Below, one piece after another: positions 9,202 to 17,112 of a stretch of DNA of 64,000 bases; within the stretch, counting starts at the first letter, position 1; every line of letters begins with the position of its first letter. The translations under genes were made by a program, and so were the position numbers. Source of the DNA: DASYKT01 sp963766895 (GTDB lineage Bacteria; Acidobacteriota; Blastocatellia; Pyrinomonadales; Pyrinomonadaceae); contig CAVYCB010000009.1 in NCBI GenBank assembly GCA_963766895.1, positions 416,241 through 480,240 of the forward strand, in the 5' to 3' direction. The notes below the pieces were generated by a model that had not been told where the DNA came from, searched no databases, and saw only the letters and a list, made by a program, of their open reading frames with translations.

Positions 9202-9230
9202 AAAAAGGACAGGTTTGCCTCTAAAGTCAT

Positions 9231-9356
9231 AAATTGCCACTAGCTTTAGCTAGTGGTTATCGAGCAGCCAGTTTTAAAGCCCGGCTTTAGCCGAATTCTT
9301 TATTTGGGCTAAAGCCCCTAAGAGCCTAAAGAGATTTCCTAACCACTAGCTAAAGC
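9231..9356. repeat. Host palindromic repeat, family G, left part (interrupted by the transposon)
   Basis: The left arm at 9231-9258 reads AATTGCCACTAGCTTTAGCT then AGTGGTTA. In the middle is an AAGCCCGGCTTTAGCC... GGGCTAAAGCCCC hairpin. The right arm starts TAACCACTA at about 9340 and, if the transposon is removed, continues GCTAAAGC-TAGTGGTAATTT at 11657-11676, the reverse complement of the left arm. The element was therefore a closed inverted repeat of about 147 bp before insertion. Confidence 0.8.
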
Positions 9357-9421
9357 GGTAATAATATACTTGACGAATCAAGGGATTCAAAGGTATATTA
9401 TACCGCAGCTAGAGGTGAAAA

Positions 9422-9973
9422 ATGGACGTGACTATAAAATCACGTCTGAGTGCTTATCTTTCAGAGAAGGCGCATTTTCGCCCGAACGGAGTTGTGGGAT
9501 TCGTGACGAGTGAGTATTTAAGAGGCTTTGCAGATGTGAGCGGTAATGATGTCGAGACCGATATGCTTTTGACCGTTAACGGCTGCCTAAGCACTTACGA
9601 TAAGTGGAAACAGTTTGATATTGAATGGCAAGAGTATCTCAAGGCAGAGCATTTTAAGCCATATAAAAATACCGACAAATATGTATTTCACACAACAGAA
9701 TTCCATACGGGCAATTACGAGTTGATACCTGGTAAGACACATTCTCGTTTTGATAGAGAACGTATATATTGGAATCTGATAAACCTAATAAAAAAACACA
9801 CTCTTTATCGTTTTGGTTGGGGTGTGTATCTAGGTGATTTACGTCAGCTTGATATAGATTTTCCTCACGCGCGTGAAGTCCATTATAAACAGCAAACAGG
9901 AACGTGGCTTAGTAAGATGTGTTTAAATTTAACTCTTGGTGGGCTCAAGAAAACGGGTTTCATTTTGCCATAG
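9422..9973 (+). CDS. DUF3800-like transposon passenger protein, N-terminal part
   Basis: 183 aa as read. Features resemble DUF3800 proteins: an early acidic strand (GFADVSGND), then GCLSTYDKWKQFDIEWQEYL, the usual aromatic-rich helix, then FHTTEFHTG. DUF3800 proteins have an RNase-H-like look and often travel with mobile or defence genes; no activity is established for this one. An SD-like AGAGGTG precedes ATG 9422. The frame stops at 9971-9973, but the rest of the domain lies in the -1 frame, reachable at the slippery heptamer 9955-9961. The whole protein would be 370 aa. Confidence 0.65.
   Translation: MDVTIKSRLSAYLSEKAHFRPNGVVGFVTSEYLRGFADVSGNDVETDMLLTVNGCLSTYDKWKQFDIEWQEYLKAEHFKPYKNTDKYVFHTTEFHTGNYELIPGKTHSRFDRERIYWNLINLIKKHTLYRFGWGVYLGDLRQLDIDFPHAREVHYKQQTGTWLSKMCLNLTLGGLKKTGFILP
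9955..9961 (+). other. Candidate -1 slippery heptamer G-GGT-TTC
   Basis: The zero-frame codons at this point are GGT TTC, preceded by G. Slipping back one base gives GGG TTT and moves straight into the frame encoding HFAIDYMFDRGD, the missing half of the DUF3800-like protein. This exactly fits the X-XXY-YYZ pattern. A one-base consensus error here would look the same, and this window has many such breaks. Confidence 0.4.
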
Positions 9974-10533
9974 ATTATATGTTTGATCGTGGTGATGTTT
10001 TTTGGGGAGAACTGTTTGAAGAGTATCGGCAAGAGCGCCGCAACGCCGCCGAGTTAGATCAACTAATTGTGGCGAGCCTAGGAGACGGCAATAAAGCTGA
10101 GTATTCTCCTTTACAAGCGGCTGACATTATTGCGTGGGAGTGTCGCAATTACTTTTTAGGTTTATCTAAGGATCACTTAGAAGGCCGTAAGCCAATGCCT
10201 AAACCAGACGGATATTTTAAAATATTATGCGTAAAAGGTGAATGCGAATTTTATTGCCGTGCCTATAAGCACTTACACAAAGATATCCAAGAATCTACGG
10301 AACAAATAATAAAAGAGGTCTTAGGCAAAGACGCAGATACAGAAGTCCTTGTTGGCGATGGAATGATATATCAGGATATTGACGAGCTGGCACGGGAGAG
10401 GTTTGTTACGCAGAAAGCGATCAAAGACAAAGAAAGACAAGCATTGCTCGCCCCGTATTTAGCCAAGAGACAAGCAAGAAGAGAAGAAAGAGAACGAAAT
10501 GAAAAAGAAAAACGAGACGGAAAAATTCAATGA
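9961..10533 (+). CDS. DUF3800-like passenger protein, C-terminal part (-1 frame)
   Basis: Continues the passenger gene after the frame break: 190 residues from CAT at 9961. It contains the family's most recognisable C-terminal motif, YSPLQAADIIAWECRNYF, with the acidic residue expected in the nuclease-like fold. The tail (last 50 residues) is highly charged, rich in K, R and E, and probably a coiled coil. Its own start codon is unlikely: the only upstream ATG in this frame (9919) has no ribosome-binding site and lies within the first half. The 3' end overlaps the next small ORF by 35 bp. Confidence 0.65.
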   Translation, partial: HFAIDYMFDRGDVFWGELFEEYRQERRNAAELDQLIVASLGDGNKAEYSPLQAADIIAWECRNYFLGLSKDHLEGRKPMPKPDGYFKILCVKGECEFYCRAYKHLHKDIQESTEQIIKEVLGKDADTEVLVGDGMIYQDIDELARERFVTQKAIKDKERQALLAPYLAKRQARREERERNEKEKRDGKIQ

Positions 10534-10666
10534 TGTAATGGACAGGCTTTTAAGCGTTCCACATTCTGAATTGAAAAAGAAATTAGACGAAGAAAAACAG
10601 GCAAAGAAAAAGAAGCCCGTTAAGACTTCTTCTTCCGACCGCGCTTCTGGTAAAACTTGTTCTTAA
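10499..10666 (+). CDS. Small lysine-rich transposon passenger ORF (55 aa)
   Basis: ATG at 10499 overlaps the end of the DUF3800-like gene in another frame, suggesting coupled translation. The product begins MKKKNETEKF, contains LLSVPHSELKKKLDEEK and ends in a lysine/serine tail; it is mostly charged helix. Its last 47 bp overlap the 3' end of the converging transposase gene. I know of no assigned function. A role as a nucleic-acid-binding or partner protein of the passenger is only a guess. Coding status is inferred from position, start context and composition. Confidence 0.5.
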   Translation: MKKKNETEKFNDVMDRLLSVPHSELKKKLDEEKQAKKKKPVKTSSSDRASGKTCS

Positions 10667-11607
10667 TGGTCGCCCGATAATTTACGTGATTCGGGGGTGT
10701 TGCCGGCCAGTTCGGCATAGGTAAGACGTTTGCCGCTATGTCCTGTAACCGTAAAGAACCGTTGACCGTCATTTCCTTTCGATTGTTATATCGAAACGCT
10801 TGTTCTTCGACATATTTTTGCAGTGTGCGCTTCAACGGAAACATAGGTTCCTTTGATAGTTCGTTTCAGCAGAGACCAAAAGTTTTCGATGCCGTTGGTG
10901 TGAATGTGACCGTTCACATATTCGATAGAGTGATTGATAACTTGATGGGTATAGACATCATGCAGGTTGTGATAGCCGCGCCATTGGTCGGTCATAACTT
11001 CCGAGCCAATTTCCGCGCCTTCGGTCACAAAATTGCGGATGGTCTTAGCATCACGGCTTTTGACAACTTTAGCGCGAACTTTGCCGCCGCGTTGATCATA
11101 CCCAGCACGGCGGATTTATGTTCGGTCGAACCGTTTGATTTGACGCGAACCTTACGCTTTTTTTCGTGCATATTTTTCGCATCACCGCCGATATAAGTTT
11201 CGTCGGCTTCGACGGTGCCGGAAAACTTTTCAAAGCTGCCAATTCCATAGCAATGCGGATTCTGTGAAGCATAAACCAAGCGGATTTTTGAGTAACACCA
11301 ATAGCGCGGTGAAGTTCCCAAGAACTGATACCGTTCTTTGCATTGTAATCAGCCACATTGCGATAAGCCACTTATCTAGGCCGATAGGCGAGTCCTCAAA
11401 GATCGTTCCGATTTTGACCGAAAACTGACGGCGTTTGTGAACACTTTTGCATTGCCACTTTTCTTGGTTCGCAAGAAACCTAACATCTTCACGTCCACAG
11501 GTCGGGCAAACAACTCCGTTAGGCCAGCGGCGAGCCGCCAGATAGTTAAGGCAGTTGTGCTGATCGCTGAAATAAATAATCGCTTGTTGAAGTGTTTTCA
11601 GTTCCAT
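10620..11607 (-). pseudogene. IS1595/ISXO2-like transposase, several frameshifts
   Basis: Starts at ATG 11607 (MELKTLQQAIIYFS), 25 bp inside the right end. It has the N-terminal zinc ribbon CPTCGREDVRFL...WQCKS typical of ISXO2 transposases. The DDE-type core is seen in pieces in three frames: VEADETYIGG, then VMTDQWRGYH, then HTNGIENFWSLLKR. Protein pieces lie roughly at 11370-11607, 11250-11370, 11030-11250, 10830-11028 and 10620-10844, implying at least four single-base shifts with little amino-acid decay. It may be an intact gene with consensus errors or a recently inactivated one. Confidence 0.8.
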
Positions 11608-11789
11608 AAGAAGAATTATGACAGAAAACATTTGATTCGTCAAGTATATTATTGCCGCTAAAGCTAGTGGTAATTTAAAAGAGGAGATAAGCGCGGCGTG
11701 GGGCGGGCCCTTCCCGGACTGCAAATTTATCGGACTTTAATTTTTTTATCGCCTAACTCCGAATACTCACATGACTTAAAGACAAAGCC

Positions 11790-11818
11790 AAAAAAAGGAC
11801 AGGTTATAAAACCTGCCC
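11790..11818 (-). terminator. Rho-independent terminator after the BNR propeller gene
   Basis: Read on the minus strand: stem GGGCAGGTT / AACCTGTCC with a 4-5 nt loop, followed by seven T. It lies 28 bp beyond the stop codon at 11846. Confidence 0.75.
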
Positions 11819-11845
11819 TTCTTACTCATACAAACAGCTTTTATA

Positions 11846-14119
11846 TTACGGAGTGCCGGCGGAACGTTCCCGGGTTTCTCCGGCGGCGCTCGCCATCGAA
11901 CTCCGTTCGATCCGGTAGATGCCTGACGAGTGCGTTCCGACAAAGATCCGGTCCGCATTTTTCGGATCAAAGGTCATCGTCCAGATGCGCGCGGTCGGAA
12001 GGGCCCAATCTTTGGAATCGATCCGCTTCCAGCTCATCCCGGCATTCTGCGATTGATAGATACCGCCATTGTTTTCGAGCGCGCTGGCGACAAAAACTTC
12101 GTCCGGTTTATGCGGATTGACCAGGATGCTGGCGAAATTGCCCAACGGCAGATTTCCCCCGCGCCTGCTCCACTTTTGCCCGCCATCGCGGCTCAAGTAA
12201 AGAGTCTGGGTAGTGCCGACATAGATATAGTCAGGCCGGCTGGCCGGTATATCGATCGCGCTGATCGGGGCCATCGAAGGAACGTCGGTGACGGTGGCCC
12301 AGGTAGCGCCGGCGTCATTCGACCTTAAAAGCCCGGAGCGCGAGGTCCCCATCCACAACTGGTTCGGATCGGCCGGCGACACGGTGATCACAAAGACCCT
12401 TTCCGTAACACTCACTTTCGGATTGGCCGGGTTGGGGATCGACTGCTGCCAGACCCTCTCCCATCCGGTATCGATATTATACGTGCGATAGAGGCCGCTT
12501 TCCGTCGCGGCATAGATGCCGTTCTTGCCGTCATCGGTATAGGCAAGAGCGTTTATCCTCTCTCCGAGCGCCGAGATCTTTTTCGGATCGGGCGGGGGAG
12601 GCTTTACCGCCACCATCTTTTTACCGACCTTTTTGTACGTTACTTTTCCTTTCGGTGCGGGTTTGGCCGCTATCTTCGTCCACGAAGCGCCGCGGTCGAT
12701 CGAGCGGAAGATGCCGGAATTGGAGCCCAGATAGATCAAGTTAGGATTCACTTTATCCTGCAGCATCGTGATCGGCACATCGTTATTCGCCACGAGATTT
12801 CTCATCGACGGGATCCAACTCTGCCCGCCGTCATCGCTGACAAAAACAAATCCGCCGCCGCCCGCCGTGTTGTTGGTCGTCGCGTAAAAACGATTAGACC
12901 GCTCGATATCCGGCACGATGGAAAGCATCATGCGGCTGGTAAAATTGCCGTTTGCCTGGGCAAAATTTCTGCCGCCGTCATTTGAAACCATCAAGCCGTA
13001 ATTGTTGGTCGCGATATATATTTTATTCGGCTCTTCCGGGTGCACGGCGATCGAATTTATTTCCAGGGCCTTGCTGGTCGTAAGTGACCAGCCGACGCCG
13101 GATGTCATCCAGAAACCTTCCGTGGTGCCGGCCAAAACGGTTCCGGCCAGCGTCGGGTGAAACTTGATAGCGCGGGTGCGGCGCGAAGCCGAAGGAATTC
13201 CCTGAGCCTTGCCCCATTTTTCTCCCTTATTAAAAGATTCGTAAATACCGCTGCAAGCCGAAGCATAGAGATGATTGGGATCGCGCGGATCGATATCGAT
13301 GGCAAAAACATCGGAATCGTCGATCATGCCGTTTTTGATCAGGCGCCAGTTTGCGCCCCCGTCGGTGGTTTTGTACGCGCGCCACCAGGTGCCGACATAA
13401 ATGGTATTAGGATCTTTGGGGTCGATAGCGATCGAATCATTATCGAGCGGTAGTGTGGCGGAGGCGATCTTTTGCCATGAATCGCCGGAATCGGTGGAGC
13501 GAAAAACTCCGTTCACGGTCCCTGCCAGCAAGATGTTCGGGCTGGAAGGCGATTGCGCCAGCGCCTGCACGGCTTCATTTCTGAGGTCTTTTGATTCTTT
13601 CCAGGTCAACCCGCTATCCGAAGATTTGAAAAAACCTCCGGGTTCTTTATGGCGATGGCCGGAAACATAGATCACCCGCGAGTCGCGGCTGTCGATAATG
13701 ATATCGTCAAGAATGATCTGCGGCCGGCTAAAGGTGGCCAGCATCCGCCAGTTCCTTCCGCCGTCACGCGAACCGTAGACCTGGCTGTCCAGAGTGCTGA
13801 CGTAAATATTGTTTTTATTTTTCGCATCGATAGCGACGGTGCGAATATCGCCGCCGCTCGGGCCCAGCGATTGCCAACTGGTAAATTTCGCCGTATCCGG
13901 CTCGATCATGGCATCGGGGATAATGAGAATAGGCTTGATGGCAACCGCCTCTGCCGCCACGGGAGCCGCGGGGGCCGTCGGGGTTTCGACCACCGGCTCC
14001 GCCTGCGAAGGAGTGTTAACCTCGGTTTGCGCGCTGAGGCTTAAAGGAGCCAGGAAGACCAGACAGCCGAATAGGAAACCCGGTGCCATTTTGCTCAAAA
14101 ATGTATTTCTTAATTTCAT
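11846..14119 (-). CDS. Exported BNR/Ycf48-like beta-propeller protein
   Basis: 757 aa. Signal peptide at residues 1-31 (hydrophobic FLFGCLVFLAPLSLSAQ). A linker rich in P, A and T runs to about residue 60. The rest is a series of BNR/sortilin-like repeats: many copies of S-x-D-G-G-x-x-W with the spacing motif DPKNPNxIYVGT, probably two seven-bladed propellers. A basic, proline-rich insertion (PAPKGKVTYKK) breaks the blades near residue 500. Such proteins are frequent in acidobacteria and are secreted or surface-bound; enzymatic activity cannot be claimed. Single gene with its own terminator. Confidence 0.8.
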   Translation of the reverse strand: MKLRNTFLSKMAPGFLFGCLVFLAPLSLSAQTEVNTPSQAEPVVETPTAPAAPVAAEAVAIKPILIIPDAMIEPDTAKFTSWQSLGPSGGDIRTVAIDAKNKNNIYVSTLDSQVYGSRDGGRNWRMLATFSRPQIILDDIIIDSRDSRVIYVSGHRHKEPGGFFKSSDSGLTWKESKDLRNEAVQALAQSPSSPNILLAGTVNGVFRSTDSGDSWQKIASATLPLDNDSIAIDPKDPNTIYVGTWWRAYKTTDGGANWRLIKNGMIDDSDVFAIDIDPRDPNHLYASACSGIYESFNKGEKWGKAQGIPSASRRTRAIKFHPTLAGTVLAGTTEGFWMTSGVGWSLTTSKALEINSIAVHPEEPNKIYIATNNYGLMVSNDGGRNFAQANGNFTSRMMLSIVPDIERSNRFYATTNNTAGGGGFVFVSDDGGQSWIPSMRNLVANNDVPITMLQDKVNPNLIYLGSNSGIFRSIDRGASWTKIAAKPAPKGKVTYKKVGKKMVAVKPPPPDPKKISALGERINALAYTDDGKNGIYAATESGLYRTYNIDTGWERVWQQSIPNPANPKVSVTERVFVITVSPADPNQLWMGTSRSGLLRSNDAGATWATVTDVPSMAPISAIDIPASRPDYIYVGTTQTLYLSRDGGQKWSRRGGNLPLGNFASILVNPHKPDEVFVASALENNGGIYQSQNAGMSWKRIDSKDWALPTARIWTMTFDPKNADRIFVGTHSSGIYRIERSSMASAAGETRERSAGTP

Positions 14120-14324
14120 AGGACGATTTTATCTCGGAAGATCCGTTTTTGAAGTTATAACTATAAGCTCAAGGCGAACAACTAATCTGATGACCGGAAA
14201 GTTACCATTGTTGTCCGAAAAAAGCCTTAAAACATTAGACATTGGGGCGATTCGCCGTTTGGGAGCAGGACATTAAGACCATTGCTATTCTAATAAGAAA
14301 TTTCAAAAAAATAAAGTAAAAAAC

Positions 14325-14360
14325 AAAATGAACCGCCCTTTTCCAAGAGCGGTTCATTTT
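14325..14360 (-). terminator. Rho-independent terminator after the PKD/OmpA-like gene
   Basis: A 12-bp stem AAAATGAACCGC / GCGGTTCATTTT encloses a 12-nt loop; on the minus strand it ends in a T-rich tail. It lies 41 bp past the stop at 14401. The remaining bases of 14120-14400 show nothing else. Confidence 0.75.
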
Positions 14361-14400
14361 TATCTATGCCTTACTGCCGCGGCAGCAGGCGTTAAGTCCT

Positions 14401-16749
14401 TTATGGAGTTGGGTTATCAGCACCGGCGGGCACTCTGTACAGGACTGTCCTGATAGTACCGTCTCCTGCGCCTCCATCCACTATGGTGATACGGCTGGCG
14501 TCGAATTTACGGAAGCCGATATGATTGTTGATCAATTTCACCAGGTCATTCTTCTTCTTACCGGCCGGGCCGTAGTAGATGATGTAACCGCGTGAATTCG
14601 GGTCATTCTGCAGTTCGACAAAGAAGTTGTCGAGACGCGCTCTGATCTGATCGTGCGGAAGATCTCCGAACTCATCAGTCTTGGTAAAGCCTATCTTGGA
14701 GACCGTACCGGTTTCAGATTGCGTTGTCGGGCAACCCGGGCAGCATCCGCCCACATCGACTGTGGCTGTAATGGAGCTGTTGTTTTCCAGGCCGCTCGTG
14801 CTCACGTGAATGACCGGAGTTCCCTGTCCGCTCGAAATGGTACCGGCGGAAACACTCCAGTTATAGGTCGGGTTGCAGTTAGTGCCGCCGCTGACATTAG
14901 CCGTAAAGACCATGTCCTGGCCGGACTCAACCGCTGAACTCGGTCCCGTGACTGAGATCGTCGGGCATTCGCACTTCGGCTCGATGCAGTTAGTGCATTC
15001 CTTGACCGTGATGGTCTTGGTCTGCGTTTTGCCGCAAACGCCGCAGCCGTCATCGACGCCCGCAGTGATCGTATAGGTACCGGCTTTGACACCGGCGAGG
15101 TCCCAATTTACATTGGCGCCCTGGCCCACGATACGTCCACCGGAAACGGTATAGTTGTAGATCAGAGTGTCATTTTCCGGATCGGCCGCCGAGGTTCTCA
15201 CGCTGACTGAAGTAGATTCAGCACAGCCCGTTCCCGGAGTCGTTCCCGGAGGACACCCGAGCGTAACTTCAGTATCAGCGACTTCCAGATTCGTCACGTC
15301 AGCCGGTTTATTAAGAACGGCCGGGGTTCCGCGACGGTTGCGTCGTCCGATCGTCGCCTGGAAGATATATCCATGCGGGTCGGTCGAGAACGGGAAGATA
15401 CCCTGCAAGTGCTGGAAATCGACCGTAGTAGTGATCGTCTGCGACTGCGGGATACCGGCAGTCGGATTCGCCGGGCGCACGATAACTACAGACGAAGTCT
15501 GCGTGTCATCAAAGGATTCGACGTCCTGCTCGTTGGCATTGTAGCGATACGCAAATCCAAGACTCATCCAGCGGGTCGGGAAAATGCGGAAGCCTACCAA
15601 TGCATCCAGCGGATTGTTTTCCAGAGCGTTCGGCGTACGGCCGCCTATATACCAGGTCTGGCGAATTTCGCCGATCGGCTGGAAGAACTTGTTGACCGGG
15701 AAATCGAGGCCGATAGCGGTCTGCAGTTCATCGGGCCTGTCAAGCAAAGTGAAAGTTCCCGTCGGGTATTTAGCTTTCACGCTGCTGTTGTGAATAAGGC
15801 CAACGTTCGAAGAAAGGTTGAGCCATTTTCTCAGGCGCGCATCGGCGAAGAAATAAACGCCGACGTCACCGCGGTTTCCACCGGGGCTGGAACCTCTCTG
15901 CATCTGGTTAAATCCGCCCAGGCTGCTTGCCCTGTCGGCATACCAGCGGTAGAAAGGAATGATACCAATGCCGACCGGATTGTTCGGGCCGGTCCATCTC
16001 CACTTCGCACCGGCGGTGAACGTGCTGAAAGCAGTCTCACCGTAGTGGCGATTAAGGAACGGGGCATCCGGCAAATAAGCCGGCGAATTGGTGAACACCA
16101 TCGGCGCTACACCACTAGGATTCAAAGCGACTGTTCCCCAATAAAGGCCAGGCAGGATACTGCCCGCGGGTGAACCTACACCCGGGAACTGGGCCGCGCC
16201 GTTGCCACTGTCGATGGGATTACCGGCAAAGGTGGCGAACGGGCCGTATTGTCCGGTGGAACCACCGATATACGGATACTGCAGGAAAGGCTGTCTGCCG
16301 TCCGGACGGAAAATACCCTGTCCCTGAAGGTTGGGTATTCCCAGCGGAGCGATAATGATAGCCCCCGGAACTGCCAGTTGATTAAAACCGTTGATAGGAA
16401 CGATCAACTGGGAATTTGGCAGCCTGAAACCCGACAAATTCAGTGGTGAATTCACCTTCATCGCACGATAAGCATCCGTGTTAAAGAAAAGCTCAAGGTG
16501 ATCACTCACGCCGATCTGGAAGCTGATCGGCACTTCGACGATATCAACATTGCCGGGATCACGGTCAAAATTGCTGTAAGCAGCACTGAAAGTGTATTCT
16601 CCCCGTCTGAAGAGTTTGTCCGTCATAAACGGTAAAAAGACCTGTCGGACCGCCACGGGACCTCCCGTACCGACAGTCGGTGCGATATTTCTGGGGTCAT
16701 TCTCCGACCTCGGAGTCTGAGCCGATCCCACCCAAACCAGTGTAAACAT
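14401..16749 (-). CDS. Outer-membrane PKD/OmpA-like protein
   Basis: 782 aa as read. The N-terminal 480 residues look like a beta-barrel (alternating, aromatic-rich strands, porin-type loops rich in G, N and P). Next are two PKD/Ig-like domains with cysteine motifs (CTNCIEPKCECP and GGCCPGCP). The C-terminus (KTDEFGDLPHDQIRARLDNF onwards) is an OmpA-C-like domain variant seen in acidobacteria. A strong GGAGG site (16796-16800) serves an ATG at 16789 encoding MKLAKQALAV, an ideal signal-peptide start, but it is one base out of frame. The true gene is probably 14401-16789 with an indel near 16760. Confidence 0.78.
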   Translation of the reverse strand: MFTLVWVGSAQTPRSENDPRNIAPTVGTGGPVAVRQVFLPFMTDKLFRRGEYTFSAAYSNFDRDPGNVDIVEVPISFQIGVSDHLELFFNTDAYRAMKVNSPLNLSGFRLPNSQLIVPINGFNQLAVPGAIIIAPLGIPNLQGQGIFRPDGRQPFLQYPYIGGSTGQYGPFATFAGNPIDSGNGAAQFPGVGSPAGSILPGLYWGTVALNPSGVAPMVFTNSPAYLPDAPFLNRHYGETAFSTFTAGAKWRWTGPNNPVGIGIIPFYRWYADRASSLGGFNQMQRGSSPGGNRGDVGVYFFADARLRKWLNLSSNVGLIHNSSVKAKYPTGTFTLLDRPDELQTAIGLDFPVNKFFQPIGEIRQTWYIGGRTPNALENNPLDALVGFRIFPTRWMSLGFAYRYNANEQDVESFDDTQTSSVVIVRPANPTAGIPQSQTITTTVDFQHLQGIFPFSTDPHGYIFQATIGRRNRRGTPAVLNKPADVTNLEVADTEVTLGCPPGTTPGTGCAESTSVSVRTSAADPENDTLIYNYTVSGGRIVGQGANVNWDLAGVKAGTYTITAGVDDGCGVCGKTQTKTITVKECTNCIEPKCECPTISVTGPSSAVESGQDMVFTANVSGGTNCNPTYNWSVSAGTISSGQGTPVIHVSTSGLENNSSITATVDVGGCCPGCPTTQSETGTVSKIGFTKTDEFGDLPHDQIRARLDNFFVELQNDPNSRGYIIYYGPAGKKKNDLVKLINNHIGFRKFDASRITIVDGGAGDGTIRTVLYRVPAGADNPTP

Positions 16750-16964
16750 AGTGAGCGCTAACAGCTAGCGCTTGTTTCGCGAGTTTCATCACATTCCTCC
16801 GCCGAATAATAATTCATAAATTACAATTTCAATTGGGTAGCGTAGGTAAGAATTAAACTGCAATAATAATCCGGCTACTACTTCAATTATAGCCGTACAC
16901 CCGAATGAGATAAGCTAAACGGCTTAAATAAAAACACTTTCAGGCAACTTTTGTTATAAAACTA

Positions 16965-16993
16965 CATATAAGAGAATACGCTTGAAATGTCAA
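16965..16993 (-). promoter_or_regulatory. Predicted sigma-70 promoter for the PKD/OmpA-like gene
   Basis: On the minus strand TTGACA (16993-16988), a 17-bp spacer, then TATATG (16970-16965). This leaves a leader of about 170 nt before the GGAGG site and ATG at 16789. The rest of the 16790-17112 gap is AT-rich with nothing else recognised. Confidence 0.6.
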
Positions 16994-17112
16994 CAAGACA
17001 TTTAAACCAAAGAAAATCAACAAATGCGTAACCTCAGTAACTAAGGTTACTTTATATTTATATGAAAATCAAGCGTTTTCATCATTATATGCAACATTTA
17101 AAGAGCTGTTTT

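Larger units (their letters stand above)
9357..11656. mobile_element. IS1595-type (ISXO2-like) transposon with passenger genes, 2300 bp
   Basis: Terminal inverted repeats of 25 bp start GGTAATAATATACTTGACGA on the left (9357-9381) and are matched with one difference on the right (11632-11656 reversed). Flanking 8-bp direct repeats GCTAAAGC at 9349-9356 and 11657-11664 are the target duplication; 8 bp is the size known for the IS1595 family. Contents: a DUF3800-like gene and a small lysine-rich ORF on the plus strand, and the transposase converging on the minus strand. Ends and duplication are seen directly; family assignment rests on the transposase. Confidence 0.9.

Noticed and set aside
9357..11656. 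A DUF3800-based defence system
   Set aside because: The gene is a transposon passenger with no other defence gene nearby; a defence role is not supported by the sequence.
15373..16173. 266-codon open frame opposite the PKD/OmpA-like gene
   Set aside because: It is a mirror of a real gene whose protein has recognisable domains; the opposite product is arginine-rich without structure.
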